Shown: in pieces, positions 10,901 through 22,833 of the stretch | How the letters are laid out: each line of letters begins with the position of its first letter | Position numbering within the stretch: position 1 is the first letter of the stretch | Assembly (NCBI GenBank): GCA_019454045.1 | Contig: SKCR01029064.1 | Coordinates: 1 to 64,000, forward strand | Direction of reading: 5' to 3' | DNA: 64,000 nucleotides | DNA from: Zanthoxylum bungeanum | Lineage: Eukaryota > Streptophyta > Magnoliopsida > Sapindales > Rutaceae | Made by a program: the position numbers and the translations under genes | The notes under the pieces: model-generated | Seen by the model: only the letters and a program-made list of their open reading frames with translations | What the model was told of the DNA's origin: nothing | The model's database searches: none

Positions 10901-12113
10901 TACACAACTATACGCATGTCCTTTCTTTAGCTTTGTAATTTGCCTTCAACTATTCACAACAATTGTAAATAATTGATTAGCAAACTGTGTCAGACACATT
11001 ACCTCTAAAGGTCACTAAAGACAAGAAACGACATTATCAGATAAACAAATACCTAATGGGGTTTTCTTAATACTAGTCAATAATCTCGAGACATGAACTA
11101 ATTCATGTTAATTCTTACTGCAAAAGAAACTATTCTCTCTAGACTATTATATTCTAAAACGGATATCTATTTCGATTATCTATCGTGAGTTAGAAACTAA
11201 GTCACTAACCATCTTGATTTTTCAAGAAAATCGGAAAAACAGTTCCTGATGGTTATAACTAATCTAACAATATCCAAGCCTACTCTAAATCTAGAACATA
11301 TTCTAGAAATCTGCAACCATAAGGAAAGTCAGAAAACATATACAAATAATATGCATGTAGTGGATTAGAAGTTTTAATTCTATCAACAATATAGAATAAG
11401 GAAAATATACGCGGTAATTTTCATAATATTACACACTTCCTTAGTTATGGATTTTTAACCCAGCAGTGCCTCCCACTACTTTATATAAAACCGTAATCCC
11501 CAATGGAAAACGGGAATCCAATAATTAAATTGAATTCCATAGTGAGAAGTGGAGCCCATGAATATATTTCGACTCACAGCTTTGGCACGTTCTCGCCTAC
11601 GTATATTCACAGGTAGACAACTCATTGTAAATCACACTCACTGTGACTCCTGATTTTGGTCCTGATTGTTTCTCGTTATGACAGCTTTGGCACGTTCACA
11701 AGGAGGTGTATCAAGGCTAAACTTGTCAATGATAATTTGAAGATATTTGCGTAGTCCTGATAATTTTGGCACGTTCAGAATTTCCGCTTTCGCTTAAATT
11801 TATCTAGTATCACATATACATCTGGTATCGATAAATTTCTATCAACTACACCCTCACAACTTTGGTACTTTCTCGGATGCAGCCATAGAACAAATATCCA
11901 TAAACCGTATTGACAAGACGGACCAAGAAATATACATCCAATACATATTACTTTAAAACCTTATTAATTAGAAATTTTCCGCAAAGATGTTAGGCATTTA
12001 ATTTAATCAAATTAAATAAATACAAGCATGCATAAAGTAAAGACAAAATTAAACATTGACTTTAAAGGCATATTCACATCATGTGTTCAGATTCAGACCT
12101 GCTATAATATTTT
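10901..12113 (-). mobile_element. Putative 5' leader of element D, with a recurring 'ctttggcacgttc' motif
   Basis: This lies immediately downstream, in minus-strand sense, of the element D PBS. A motif close to 'cagctttggcacgttctc' recurs at 11577, 11682, ~11764 and 11858 in decaying form. There are no coding domains. Assignment to D rests only on adjacency to its PBS; the left limit is arbitrary. Confidence 0.4.
12097..12112 (-). other. Decayed primer-binding site of element D
   Basis: On the minus strand it reads AAATATTATAGCAGGT, one base after the LTR end. It matches TGGTATCAGAGCAGGT (initiator tRNA-Met PBS) at 11 of 16 positions. Four of the five differences are G-to-A, C-to-T or G-to-T changes, three of them of the type left by methylcytosine decay. 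Confidence 0.55.
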
Positions 12114-13418
12114 TGTTGGGGTTTTGGGCAAAATCCCCGAGTTACGCAGCGGAATGCGGGAAAATCAAATTTTCATTTTTCTTGGGTGATTAAAATAATA
12201 CTCAATACTAAACAAATTAAATTTTTAATCCTGAAATCATAATTTCAGAAAATTACCATACAACCCTAAAACTTTCCATTTTAATCATTTTAGTCCTAAG
12301 TTGTTCAAAACAAGATTAGGTGATTTCCAATCACAACCAAAATGATTTGTACATCAAATATACATTCAAACAGAAATGAGAAAAATTTTCCAGATTTTTC
12401 AGTAATTACGAAAATGCCCATAAATTTTGCATTTTGATAATTTTAGTTATAATTTGTCAAATACATAATTAGGTGATTCCAAATCACTACCAAGATGATT
12501 TATACATGTCTTATACATGAAAATACAAATTACAATTCAAGAAAATAAATTTTCCCAAATTACCGAGAGGTCCCTTAATTTTCCAGGATTTTGAATTTTG
12601 TTTTTTTTAGTTTAAAACATGTCAAGATCAAATCCAATCAATCCTAAATTTAATATACATCATATATACATCAAATTACAACTCATATATGAAAAGCCCC
12701 AAATTTGAAAAGAGTTATGAATCCTAATTTTACAATTTCTATAAATTGACAAATTACACCAAATTAAACAAATTCAATACTTTAATTCAATCCTTACCAC
12801 ACAAAACAAGTATCACCACCATGAAACAACTCAAGAACAATTCTAGGTCATTTATTAGTGGCTAAACAACTCTAGAATGGCAATCAAATCATCTAATGAC
12901 TAAAAGAGAGGTTAATAACACTTTATAAGCTTTCTTCCTCAAAATACATGCTCACATATTTCATTCATGCTTCCAACCAACATATTACAAAAACTAAGAG
13001 AGTAAAACACAAGAGAACATCCTATATTAAAGACTAAAGCAATAGAAATAATTTCTTTGAAAAGAAAATAAGGAAAATACCTTTTATTTCCATGTTTTTC
13101 TAAACTTCAAGCTTTAGCACTTGTATTTTTTTCTTCAACTCTCTTGTTTTTGTAATCTTTTTGGCTTGGCAATAAGTATTGCAAAATGAAAAATGAAAAG
13201 CTTAAAAGCTAGGGTTGGACGACTTACACAAGGACAAAATGGTAAATTTTGATTTTTCAATTCTCTAATCAAATTAAAAGAATTTAAGAGCATAATAATG
13301 ATAAAGATAAATATTAAATAATTCTAATTAGTTAACAATTAAATAATTAAATAATTACTTAACACAAATATATAAATACATGTATCATATTTACATTAAA
13401 TATTTCATAACACGTATA

Positions 13419-13423
13419 TTTGG
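13419..13423 (+). repeat. TSD of nested Copia element 1, left copy
   Basis: TTTGG directly before the 5' LTR is repeated exactly directly after the 3' LTR (20990-20994). Confidence 0.9.
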
Positions 13424-15354
13424 TGTTGGACAGTTATGACCCATAGCGTCACTGTTTGTAAAAGACATTGTGTTTTTGTACAAAATTAACTATGTTGTAA
13501 TGAAATTGCCTTTTACCGTTTTGTAATTTATTTACTTTGATATATAAATGGTAAAAGTCCTTATGATTAGTTCTGGATTGAGATGATATGAGACAGTATC
13601 AATCCATAAAGGTTTAATCATTAAATATCCCTAGTTGTAGTATTATCTAGATTTGACATCGATAATGCGGAATAGACTAGTATTGCACTTGTGCGCATTG
13701 TGAGGGCATAACGGCATAGTTCTCATATATTTAAGTATTGGATACTTATGCAAGTGCGATAGGAGGTTGTGTTTTACCGATGGTACGGAAAACAACTTCG
13801 CTCTGGATAGACCCCGCGGAATCCCATTGGTAGTATGTATATGTGTCTATGGGAGTCCGCTTCAGGGTAGGTATATTTGGTCGAAACTTGAGACTTGCAT
13901 CGCTAGTACTTGCGACAATCGGTAAACTTTAGTCTTGGTCGTCCAGGGCTTTAACAGGTTCTGTGTACGCCTCTTCTGGGTTTATTGAGAATTGTAGTGT
14001 ATTGGATGTGATGTCAAGACGGAAGTATCACTTCAGACATATGGAGATGATGATCACGCAGGGATTCAGAACTTGTTCTCTATTGTGTTGCAACCATCGG
14101 GATAATATGACAAGGTCATGATTATCTGATTCAAAGAGACTAGTTGCTTGATATCTGATATGTGCTTCGTACGCGGCAGACACTATTCCAGCCCCATGCC
14201 TTGTATGTGACATCCGATACTGGATCGTAATACACAATACTACGGTATACTACGCCTGATATAGATCGTATATTCCATTAAGAATATTTCTGGAGAATTG
14301 GGTAGGCATAACGCTTTGCTAGAAGCCAACCTTGTCTCGTAAATCGGTAAAAATGTAGTACGAGGTACGCACGTGTTCGGATAGTCCGACGGCCGTATTT
14401 ATTGCCAACATATCCAGGGATCTCTTGGGTCGCATCCCGAAGATTCACCGATGACGTATGATTCGAGCATGATTAATCTGGGATTAATCGCGGAGACACT
14501 TTATCTTGGATAAAGTACTATTTGAAGAGAGAGAAAGATTAATTTGGAATTAATCGACAAAATGATATATTCGATATATTAAACGAAATTGGATTTCGAC
14601 GTGGAATTAAAATTAGATTTTAATTCGGGCAAACGAGTTAATTTAGAATTAATTCGTTAGCGACGTGAGTAGTAATTTCGCTAGGCATAATTATTTAATT
14701 ACGTCGCGACGGAAGTTTGTTAATTCAGAATTAGCGAAACCGAGCCCGGAATTGTTTGCGGGCCCACTCACATTTTGAATTCGAGTGGGGCCCATAAGTC
14801 ACATCGCGAGTCACATCACTTGTCATTTATTTCTGATTGATGTCAAAGTCACTTTTTGTGAGTGACATGTTGTCACTATTCATGATGCAAGTTGTTGAGA
14901 TCATTTATTACAATTTTGGAGCCAAAATTGGCTTTGAATTTTTGTAAACTAATACCAAATATTTGGTAATTGTTTTTTCATTCATTCATACGGTTTTTGA
15001 AGCCAAAAAGAATAAAAAAAACAGAACTCTCTCTCTCTCCATTTCTTGATGAAACCGTGAGCTCCATTGAAGGGAAAATTTGATTTTCTTTCTTCATTTG
15101 CTAGCACAATCAAAGGATCAAACAAGGTGATAGGGAAGCTTATCTTAGAGCATGGATTTCCATTAAAGCTTCGAGCTTCATCATCTTCTTCAACAAACAA
15201 CCTTGGTCGAATTTCAAAGCTTGAAGGGAAGGAAAATTTTGTTGAGCATCACATCCAATCCGATCAATGTAAGTGTGTTTCTACCACATTTCTTTCTAGT
15301 ATTCATTCTATTTCGTGGCTTAAAATGATCTTGGGACATCAATAGAAACCAACA
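13424..15354 (+). repeat. 5' LTR of Copia element 1
   Basis: 1,931 bp, from TGTTGGACAG to AAACCAACA, followed by one base and the PBS. It contains a micro-hairpin array (14471-14736) and a TATATAAATGG near 13541 that could be a TATA box. A 92-codon frame near the end (15067-15345) recurs in the 3' LTR simply because the LTRs are near copies. Confidence 0.92.
14471..14736 (+). repeat. Micro-hairpin array in the 5' LTR, Copia element 1
   Basis: Consecutive short inverted repeats with 3-5-base loops. Examples: gattaat/ctggg/attaatc (14471), actttatc/ttg/gataaagt (14498), gattaat/ttgga/attaatc (14537), atatat/tcg/atatat (14565), cgaaat/tgg/atttcg (14584), a 10-bp stem with loop TAG (14604-14626), and another 10-bp stem with loop TAG and one G-T pair (14634-14656). 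Palindrome GTCGCGAC is at 14703, and a final stem with loop CAG at ~14718. The same order is found in the other three Copia LTRs. Confidence 0.85.
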
Positions 15355-15355
15355 A

Positions 15356-15370
15356 TGGTATCAATGAGCC
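15356..15370 (+). other. Primer-binding site of Copia element 1
   Basis: TGGTATCAATGAGCC one base after the LTR is the initiator-Met PBS with a small insertion or substitution in the middle (standard TGGTATCAGAGCC). Confidence 0.8.
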
Positions 15371-17537
15371 TTGTTTAAGCATGAAATATTTTAGGGTAAA
15401 ATTTGGGTAAATTGATTTTGAGCATGTTTTGAATAAATTACTTGTTTGAGCATGCTTATGGATGGATGACTTTGAGTTGTATGTGATCAATTTTGAGAAA
15501 AATGGATTGGATCAATTTTTCACCCAAAACTTGGCTTGGCCGAATATGTATTACCCTTGGAAGTCTTGGTATTTTTTGTTTTGATGATCATTGGATGACT
15601 TGAAATGAATTGGAAATGTCGATTTGTAATTCGATCGGATTGAAAAATGAAATCGGACAAAAATCCTTATCATGGCCGAGAGCTTCTTAGCATGTATGGA
15701 CTTGATTTTTTATTCAAGAATGTTGGACATTAGTTGAAAAAATAGGATACATAATTAATTGGTTAAATTGTATTTTGGAAATATTGATTTAGTTAATTAA
15801 TTGATGTATTACACTTTAATTAATTAAGTTATAAAATTTGGAATTTTAAAATTTGGTTAATTGGGCTTGAAAATGTTATATTTGGGCATAATGGGCTTGG
15901 TTGGGCCAAGTTGGTTGAGGCCAATTGGATTGGATCCAAATTGGGCCTAAATCATTCCATTAAGTCCAAATGTAATAAATGGGCTTTAAAAGTTTAATTG
16001 GGCCTTATGGGCTAAAATTGGTTTTTTGGCATATGAGGGTGATTCCTCAATTGGGCTTGGTAATTGGGTTTGACCCATATTGACCAAAGCCCATGCCTTA
16101 TAAAATCAATTGAAAGCCCATCGGAATTTAATTAAACAAACATTGGATGTTAGTTGGGCTTTGAGACCCGATTAGATTAGATTTGGAATCTTAGTCGTTA
16201 AAGCGCATTAAAAGGTGTAGTTATTTAATTTGGAATTAAATTGAATTAGTATTGAATATGAATTAAATTAGATTTAACGAGTAGTTCGATATAATTCAAG
16301 AATTCATACTTTAAGTACTTATTCTCAAATGAGTTGGACTCGCGCAAATCAAATTATTGTTTGAACATTGGATGATCACTAATATTCAAAGATAATTAAT
16401 TTGATTAGTTTGTATGAATAACATGCTTGAATGAATACATGGATGTGATGTATGAATAGCGTATATCGGATGTATATTAGAAGGGAAAGGGCAATTTTAG
16501 AAATTATTGTAAATTCGGAATTTATAAATTGGACCTGCGTGTCCAGCCTTCTCTCTCATTATTTCTTTGTATTCTCTTCTCACCTAATTCCCCTCAATGT
16601 TAATGAGGTTTCTATTATTTTATTATGTAATTGGGTAGAAGTAGAATAGTGCTAGTCGAGGAGAGGAAAGAGAGTGATTTGTTCTAGGAATAATCTGTTT
16701 AAATATCCATCCGCATATCGTTATTAGTTTACATTCTGCTCCTTATTATGCTTTTAGAATGCATGCTTAAGGGTGTATGATGAGACCTTAATAAAGATAA
16801 TAAATTGGTTGCCAATTTACGCGAAAAACCCTCAAAATATATTAAGCATTTTTCCTTCCGTTGAGTGATTCTTACTCAAGATCCAAAGTTGGCATTGGTT
16901 TGTTGGCCAAAGTCAAGACCTTTGTCAATTGCGGATGTGTTTGAATCATGAGAGTTTTGTTCTATATCGGTGTCTTGTCCAAGTCGTGATTTGTTGGTCA
17001 ACGTCAAGATCACTTCTTTTCCATCGACATTGATTATGAAGCTTTCCATGTTAATGGGCCGCTTAACTGGAATCATTAAGCTTGCTGTGCCAAAGCCAAT
17101 GCTTAGTTGATTCAGAGGAAAAGGTTAGGCAAATATATTGGATATATTGGCATATGTATTTTACATATGTTTCGGACTTAGATGTCCACCTACCGAATAT
17201 AGGAATTGGATTAGATCCAATTGATCTTCGAGATCTACCTAGTTAAATATCATACAACTTGTTGGCTAAAGTCAAGGTTGTGTGTTATTTAACAAGATCC
17301 TAGCCCACTAGGAAACTGGGTTTCCCGAGTACTCGACAGAGGGTTAGAGGCTCGCCGAAAAATAGTGGGAGGCTAGTATTGAATTTGCAATTTTATTCAG
17401 ATACTTAGCTTTACGCGTTTTCATATTATTTCGTCAAAATTATTTTATTAGTTTGACTAATATAATGTTATTTTTCTTGTAACAGTTAGACTGTACCGAT
17501 ATATCGTTGATTAGATAGTTAGACTATCGTAATCAAG
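15371..17537 (+). mobile_element. Untranslated leader of Copia element 1
   Basis: About 2.2 kb between PBS and gag with no domain. It aligns with the leader of Copia element 2: 'ttggccaaagtcaag' at ~16905 corresponds to the reverse complement around 35170, and 'gagggttagaggctcgccg' at ~17339 to ~34725. Runs of 'ttgggc' words near 15860-16150 are noted but unexplained. Confidence 0.7.
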
Positions 17538-19045
17538 ATGACACGAAAGGGAAATGTCCGAGACATTATCATGGGCGAAAATGTCTTCAAGGGCACGAAC
17601 TTTGCCGATTGGGAAATGAATCTGAGGATAGTCCTTGGAGCCAAGAGGCTGCTATATACTATACAGAGACCTCTTGGGCCTAAACCCAAACCTGATCAGT
17701 TACTTGAGCTGGAGTTTTGGAAGACTCACAGCGATGATAATGATACTGCTCAGTCTATTATGCTTGCTGCTATGACTCAGCATTTCCGTTGACAGAACAG
17801 GGACTTGGATCCCTATAACATGTTGGCGAGGTTGCACGATCTTCACCGATCTAACCGAAGGTCGCAGAGATATGAGTTAGTGAATAATCTCTTCCATTCA
17901 CGTATGTCAGAAGGCATGTCTGTTGAGTCTCATGTGGCATAGATGATTGCTGACATAGATGAGCTGGCTAAGATGGGGATAGTCTAAGAGGCTGAGATTA
18001 CCATAGATATGATCTTGCAATCTCTCCCCGACACTTGGAAACAGTTCACCATAAATATAACCTGATGAACACTGATGATACTCTTGGAGAGTTGTTGTCA
18101 ATTCTCAAGGAAGCTGAAAAGGAGCTGCTTAAGGGCAACAAGTGCGAGACGCACTTTGCTTCGACATCTCAGACACCGAGGGCTGGGCCCAACGCGACTG
18201 GAGGTGTAAAGAAGAAGAAGCATAAAAGAAAGGGCAATGCCAAATCTTCAAAGGCTTCTGGGAAGCCTAAGGACAAATCTCAGGATGTTTGCCTCCAGTG
18301 CGGCAAGCGGGGTCACTGGAAGCGTGACTGCCGCGAGTACAAGGCGCTCCAGAAGGAGATTAAAGCGGGCAAGGCACCAGCTTCAGGTATATTTGTTATT
18401 GAAATAAACATGACTATTTCTAGTTTTAAAAATTGGATTTTTGATTCTGGTTGTGGTACTCACATATGTACTGATGTGCAGGATCTGCGGATAAGCAGGA
18501 GACTAGCCTCATGGGAGATTGATCTACGCGTCGGAAATGGGGCACCAGTCGCCGTTTTGGCCGTTGGCACTTTTGTTTTAGAACTGCCCTCGAGGCATGT
18601 ACTTGAACTTAATGACTGTTATTATGTACCTAGTTTGACTAGGAATATTATTTCTGTATCTATGTTAACCCAATCTGGGTATACTTTTGTATTCAGGAAC
18701 CCCGGGTGTTTTGTGTATAAAAATGATGTAGAAATTTGCACTGCTGTTGCAAATAATGGTCTTTATATTTTGAATATAAATCATTCTCAAACATATAATA
18801 TAACAAACAAAAGGCTTAAAATGAGTAACAAAGATGAAACTTACATGTGGTCTCATCAATGATCCAAGCATGTTCTTCGACGTTTCCATCTGATTCGAGA
18901 GATCATACATCGTGGCGATGTGAAGGTCGAGAAGGTCGCATCAGATAACAACATGGCAGATCCGCTGACAAAAGTTATTCCTCAGCAAAATTTTGAGCGA
19001 CATGTACATAGATCAGGTATTAGATGCTTGAGTGACTGGCTATAG
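17538..19045 (+). pseudogene. Copia gag-protease fused to RNase H tail
   Basis: Gag begins MTRKGNVRDI and holds FKGTNFADWEMNLRIVLGA. It is broken by a TGA at ~17790, further stops near 17940 and 17985, and a frameshift near 18050. From 18035 one frame runs through a zinc knuckle CLQCGKRGHWKRDC (CX2CX4HX4C) and a retropepsin motif WIFDSGCGTHIC. After DETYMW, where GAG-pre-integrase normally continues with H-C-LGH, the frame joins directly to SHQ-stop-SKHVLRRFHLIREI, NMADPLTK and CLSDWL, the end of Copia RNase H. The join is in frame; the only break at that point is a TGA (18860-18862), probably from CGA. About 3 kb of pol is missing. Virus-like particle and protease functions are inferred for the ancestor; this copy is dead. 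Confidence 0.88.
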
Positions 19046-19047
19046 GC

Positions 19048-19059
19048 CAAGTGGGAGAT
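19048..19059 (+). other. Polypurine tract of Copia element 1
   Basis: CAAGTGGGAGAT directly precedes the 3' LTR start TGTTGG and would prime plus-strand cDNA. The reverse complement of the same tract is seen at 30887-30898. Confidence 0.85.
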
Positions 19060-20989
19060 TGTTGGACAGTTATGACCCATAGCGTCACTGTTTGTAAAAG
19101 ACATTGTGTTTTTGTACAAAATTAACTATGTTGTAATGAAATTGCCTTTTACCATTTTGTAATTTATTTACTTTGATATATAAATGGTAAAAGTCCTTAT
19201 GATTAGTTCTGGATTAAGATGATATGAGACAGTATTAATCCATAAAGGTTTAATCATTAAATATCCATAGTCGTAGTATTATCGAGATTGGACATCGATA
19301 ATGCGGAATAGACTAGTATTGCACTTGTGCGCGTTGTGAGGGCATAACGACATAGTTCTCATATATTTAAGTATTGGATACTTATGCAAGTGCGATAGGA
19401 GGTTGTGTTTTACCGATGGTACGGAAAACAGCTTCGCTCTGGATAGACCCCGCAGAATCACATTGGTAGTATGTATATGTGTCTATGGGAGTCCGCTTCA
19501 GGGTATGAGTATTTGGTATCAACCTGAGACTTGCACCGCTAGTACTTGCGACAATCGGTAAACTTTGGTTTTGGTCGTCCAGGGCTTTAACAGGTTCGGT
19601 ATACGCCTCTTCTGGGTTTATTGAGAATCGTAGTGTATTGGATGTGATGTCAAGACGGAAGTATCACTTCAGACATATGGAGATGATGATCACGCAGGGA
19701 TTCAGAACTTGTTCACTATTGTGTTGTAATCATCGGGATAATATGAAAGGTCATGCTTATCTGATTCAAAGAGACTAGTTGTTTGATATCCGATATGTGC
19801 TTCGTACGGGGCAAACACTATTCCAGCCCCATGCCTTGCACGTGACATCCGATATTGGATCTTAATACACAATACTACGGTATATTACGCCTGATATAGA
19901 TCGTATATTCCATTAAGAATATTTCTGGAGAATTGGGTAGGCATGACGCTTTGCTAGAAGCCAACCTTGTCTCGTAAATCGGTAAAAAAGTAGTACGAGG
20001 TACGCACGTGTTCGGATAGTCCGACGACCGTATTTACTGCCAATATATCTAGGGATCTCTTGGGTCGCTTCCCGAAGATTCACCGATGACGTATGATTCG
20101 AGCATGATTAATCCGGGATTAATCGCGGAGACACTTTATCTTGGATAAAGTACTATTTGAAGAGAGAGAAAGATTAATTTGGAATTAATCGACAAAATGA
20201 TATATTCGATATATTAAACGAAATTGGATTTCGACGCGGAATTAAAATCAGATTTTAATTCGGGCAAACGAGTTAATTTAGAATTAATTCGTTAGCGATG
20301 TGAATAGTAATTTCGCTAGGCATAATTATTTAATTACGTCGCGACGGAAGTTCGTTAATTCAGAATTAGCGAAATGGAGCCCGGAAATATTTGCGGGCCC
20401 ACTCTCATTTTGAATTCGAGTGGGGCCCACAAGTCACAACGCGAGTCACATCACTTGTCATTTATTTCTGATTGATGTCAAAGTCACTTTTTGTGAGTGA
20501 CATGTTGTCACTATTCATGATGCAAGTTGTTGAGATCATTTATTACAATTTTGGAGCCAAAATTGGCTTTGACTTTTTGTAAAGTAATACCAAATATTTG
20601 GTAATTGTTTTTTCATTCATTCATACGGTTTTTGAAGCCAAAAAGAATTAAAAAAACAGAACTCTCTCTCTCTCCATTTCTTGATGAAACCGTGAGCTCC
20701 ATTGAAGGGAAAATTTGATTTTCTTTCTTCATTTGCTAGCACAATCAAAGGATCAAACAAGGTGATAGGGAAGCTTATCTTAGAGCATGGAATTCCATTA
20801 AAGCTTCGAGCTTCATCATCTTCTTCAACAAACAACCTTGGCCGAATTTCAAAGCTTGAAGGGAAGGAAAATTTTGTTGAGCATCACATCCAATCCGATA
20901 AATGTAAGTGTGTTTCCGCCACATTTCTTTCTAGTATTCATTCTATTTCGTGGCTTAAAATGATCTTGGGACATCAATAGAAACCAAAA
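19060..20989 (+). repeat. 3' LTR of Copia element 1
   Basis: 1,930 bp, nearly identical to the 5' LTR. The last bases are AAACCAAAA instead of AAACCAACA, so the terminal CA has mutated to AA. It carries the same hairpin array at 20106-20371. Confidence 0.92.
20106..20371 (+). repeat. Micro-hairpin array in the 3' LTR, Copia element 1
   Basis: The same series of short inverted repeats as at 14471-14736. Differences such as gattaat/ccggg/attaatc fall in loops or keep pairing, and the final stem is improved to cgttaatt/cag/aattagcg. Confidence 0.85.
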
Positions 20990-20994
20990 TTTGG
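20990..20994 (+). repeat. TSD of Copia element 1, right copy
   Basis: TTTGG, identical to 13419-13423; the element D LTR resumes after it. Confidence 0.9.
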
Positions 20995-22193
20995 AACACA
21001 TGTCAAATACTTTATTTGACAAATAATTAATGTATATTTAATAAAATAAAGTATTTAATCTAAATACACACAAATTAGAAAACAGCCAGGTAACCCTTTA
21101 AGCATGCATTTTTCATTTAACCATTAAATGATTTATAAATAATCAATATTATTTATAATAGTTGCTCCAGTTCTCTACGAGTATATTTCATTAGTGAGAT
21201 TCTGTAGATTCAGGCATATCCGTCATGAAATCTAAATTCATGTCCATAATCTACCCACCCGTAAATTATGACGACCACAGATAAACTCACTGAATCATAC
21301 AGGTCGAGATCACCGTATATGTATAATTCCTCTGTCACATGTATTCGGATTATCCCAAAGATATAGATAAAAACATCAAATCTCTATAGTTATAATCTCA
21401 TCGATGATTTTATTAGCAATCTCTTAATAACACTTAGAACTTACTTCTATAGTGTACCACGGGCCCATGGATTTAACAAATTGCTAATTTCTTATTGAAT
21501 ACCTATGCTCTGTAAACAGAACTGACGGATCTTATCTTGATACTCATAGGATATCTTGAGGATCAGTCCACACCCAACGAATAGGTGGAGGTCTGATATA
21601 AATAGATCGGTGATGTGATTGCCATCAAAGTATGATGGATACCTCATACATCCACAGTGGTATCTCAAGTCGAAGGACCACTATGCTCACTCTACCCGAG
21701 AAGATTCCAATTGACATTGGTGTACCATCTAGTAGGAAATCTTCAGTGAGTCGTTTAGTGTTTATCTAATATAAACACCTACACGTCTATACGAGTCTCC
21801 ACAGACTCATGGTTCATTGGGATAAAGCATCGGACCAAGTCTCGATATACGACGTGTACTGGTCTCAATGAATTTTACTAACCAACCCATATTAGTAAAT
21901 CTTCCCCAGGAACTTTATTTTATAATATTCTTCTAATAGTGACACTTTCCAATGTCAATTACAAAACTGCTTTGTAACTGTGCACTACATTATATATCAT
22001 CGGGTCTTTGTCTAATATATACATATCACTAAATCATATTTAGTTTCAATCTAATCGTAATTAGATCGAATATGTATATAAAAGCAAGAAGTACTACCAT
22101 AAATTAAGTAATATTATGGAAAAATGAGTTGTTCGTATTCATGAATCGAACATAAATACGATTCGGATTGGCACTCCGAGCACCAACCTAACA

Positions 22194-22198
22194 CTTGC
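22194..22198. repeat. Candidate TSD of element D, right copy
   Basis: CTTGC sits between the element D LTR start and the interrupted Copia protease sequence. The left copy was not found. Confidence 0.4.
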
Positions 22199-22397
22199 GT
22201 GTACCCCTTTTTTGACTTTAACTCGTGAGTTGTTGTCGACGTATATCCACTTCACACCAGGTGAAATTCGTCAAAATTCCACGAAGGCATCTTTATCATT
22301 CGTTACATAGTCTGTAGCTCCTGAGTCTACAGTCCATAAAGGATTAGATTCAGTTAAAAAGATCGAACTCGAAACACATATTTCATTTAAAAAATCA
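22199..22397 (-). pseudogene. Copia element E: protease fragment
   Basis: The minus strand reads CVSSSIFLTESNPLWTVDSG, then ATDYVTNDKDAFVEF, a stop, RISPGVKWIYVDNN and SRVKVK. This is the Copia retropepsin region, with D-S-G-A as the catalytic Asp motif. The gag that should precede it is at 43470-44334, separated by family C copy 2. It is cut downstream by element D. One in-frame stop shows it is inactive. Confidence 0.85.
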
Positions 22398-22823
22398 TGA
22401 TAAAAAATTGGAGATATGTGTTACTAGGGACCGGCGACTATCACATTATCGGAGATATGCACATGATAAAAAATCACGTTTAAGCATGTATGGATTCAAG
22501 AGAATTACTTTTCACGCATTCAGTACATTTTTTGTATTTCCGATACGGAAATTATTTTAAGATTCAATACGGACAGCCCTGGGTATTTGGACCATAACTT
22601 TCTCATACGAACTCTGATTTTTATGAATTTTATATCTCCGGAAAGCTTAGACCGAGACCTACAACTTTTGCATTGAATATGTTTTTTATAAATTCGAATC
22701 AGAAATGGGTAAAAAATTGAGATTTTTGTTTCTACTAAAGTGAATTTCGTCGATGATCTAGAACTTGATAAGGTGGCACCATCTTGGCCATTCATGCCCA
22801 ATAAAAATCAACCATTTTTTGCT

Positions 22824-22833
22824 TATAAAAAGG
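22824..22833 (+). promoter_or_regulatory. Putative TATA box, family C 5' LTR copy 2
   Basis: TATAAAAAGG followed by 'gcactattccctcttcttc', identical in the 3' LTR at 41147. A strong core-promoter candidate for transcription of the element. Confidence 0.6.

Larger units (their letters stand above)
13424..20989 (+). mobile_element. Copia element 1, complete with two LTRs but pol-deleted
   Basis: A 7.57-kb Ty1/Copia element has perfect 5-bp TSDs, two ~1.93-kb LTRs that differ at few positions by eye, a PBS, a long leader, a gag-protease region, the last part of RNase H and a PPT. Integrase, reverse transcriptase and most of RNase H are gone. The long LTRs and the GTNFADW gag motif recall the Angela/Tork side of Copia, as an inference. 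The near-identical LTRs make it one of the younger insertions in the window. It split the LTR of element D. Confidence 0.92.
12114..22193 (-). mobile_element. 5' LTR of element D (probable Copia), split by a nested Copia
   Basis: Removing the Copia at 13424-20989 and one TSD leaves ~2.5 kb. On the minus strand it starts TGTTAGGTTGG (22193) and ends CCCCAACA (12114), followed by a decayed PBS. Its start sits inside a Copia protease sequence (22199-22397), with CTTGC (22194-22198) as the candidate right-hand TSD. The internal part and 3' LTR are not recognisable further left. The Copia assignment comes from LTR style and PBS only. Confidence 0.6.

Noticed and set aside
15067..15345. 92-codon frame present in both LTRs of Copia element 1 (also 20702-20980)
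   Set aside because: Present twice because LTRs are near copies; no similarity to any domain, and the homologous part of Copia element 2 encodes an unrelated peptide.
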